A stretch of DNA of 64,000 nucleotides, from contig NZ_VTXI01000011.1 in NCBI RefSeq assembly GCF_013114545.1, positions 84,502-148,501 of the forward strand. The letters run 5' to 3'. This document shows, one piece after another, positions 63,911 to 64,000 of the stretch. The notes under the pieces are model-generated. The model ran no database searches, was not told the origin of the DNA, and saw only the letters and a program-made list of their open reading frames with translations. The position numbers and the translations under genes were made by a program. This DNA comes from Vibrio sp. RE86. GTDB taxonomy: Bacteria; Pseudomonadota; Gammaproteobacteria; Enterobacterales; Vibrionaceae. Position 1 is the stretch's first letter; each line of letters begins with the position of its first letter.

Positions 63911-64000
63911 GCCCTAAACCACCTACTTCAGTAGGTGGTTATCATTCAGTTGGGCTTTGCCTGTAGTTCTACCCATGTTAAATGCTCCCTTGATTTTTAG
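63911..64000 (-). mobile_element. Probable right end of an IS200/IS605-type element (TnpB tail plus hairpin), cut by window
   Basis: A perfect 10-base stem (AACCACCTAC / GTAGGTGGTT, TTCA loop) at 63917-63940 is the kind of subterminal hairpin seen at ends of IS200/IS605 elements. Reading in from 64000 on the minus strand, one frame stays open for 25 codons (ending GRTTGKAQLNDNHLLK) and stops at 63923-63925 inside the hairpin, as tnpB genes often do where their 3' end overlaps the right-end guide RNA. The other two frames close quickly. Identity with a known IS cannot be shown from this fragment. Confidence 0.4.

Overview
The window looks like chromosomal DNA of a Vibrio (Vibrionaceae, Gammaproteobacteria). 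The tryptophan operon has the order trpL-E-G-D-CF-B-A, with a fused trpCF and separate trpG and trpD, a Trp-rich leader peptide and a TrpR operator. It stands beside trpH(rnm)-yciO-rluB and cydDC-trxB. Further on come ycjX-ycjF-tyrR and an H-NOX/hybrid-kinase pair of the Vibrio type. Base composition is moderate and even. There is no rRNA, tRNA, CRISPR array or complete prophage. The only likely insertion sequence is a fragment at the right edge. The species is not resolved.

Layout. 1-6.5 kb: 3' end of hrpA, two paralogous small outer-membrane barrels flanking an ABC exporter and an ABC1 kinase, a periplasmic glutathione peroxidase and a DUF3429 membrane protein. 6.5-10.8 kb: a dicarboxylate/amino-acid symporter, a long regulatory region with a PurR-type operator, and a three-gene cassette resembling a replication initiator plus helicase loader, whose third protein carries a sliding-clamp-binding peptide. 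10.8-17.8 kb: the trp operon. 17.8-25.4 kb: rnm, yciO, rluB, DUF1289, cydDC (with a Fur-like box) and trxB. 25.7-30.1 kb: a 2-oxoglutarate dioxygenase/PLP-enzyme pair, a DUF2797 zinc protein and a GGDEF protein. 30.1-40.1 kb: sanA, DUF3392, malic enzyme, an HrpB-type helicase, an outer-membrane barrel, aspartate/aromatic aminotransferase and an HD-GYP phosphodiesterase. 40.2-48.5 kb: a MocR regulator, asnS with a terminator-like leader hairpin, a chemoreceptor with a haem-binding CxxCH, a repeat-containing membrane protein, and an aromatic amino-acid permease preceded by an aromatic-rich leader reading frame. 48.7-54.6 kb: serine deaminase and its transporter, a Nudix hydrolase, H-NOX and hybrid histidine kinase. 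54.6-64 kb: pabB, class I fumarase, ycjXF-tyrR, an acetyltransferase, an HD hydrolase, DUF2947, and a probable IS200/IS605 (TnpB) end.

Several genes share a theme of chorismate and aromatic amino acids: trp, pabB, tyrR, the aromatic aminotransferase and the aromatic permease. A second theme is signalling: GGDEF, HD-GYP, MCP and H-NOX kinase. The part I find most likely to be undescribed is the 8.36-10.70 kb cassette. Its first two proteins share a short motif (F-x3-A-x3-M-x-R-F-acidic), its second looks like a lambda P-type helicase loader, and its third has a QLSLF clamp-binding peptide. It sits among housekeeping genes with no other phage genes.
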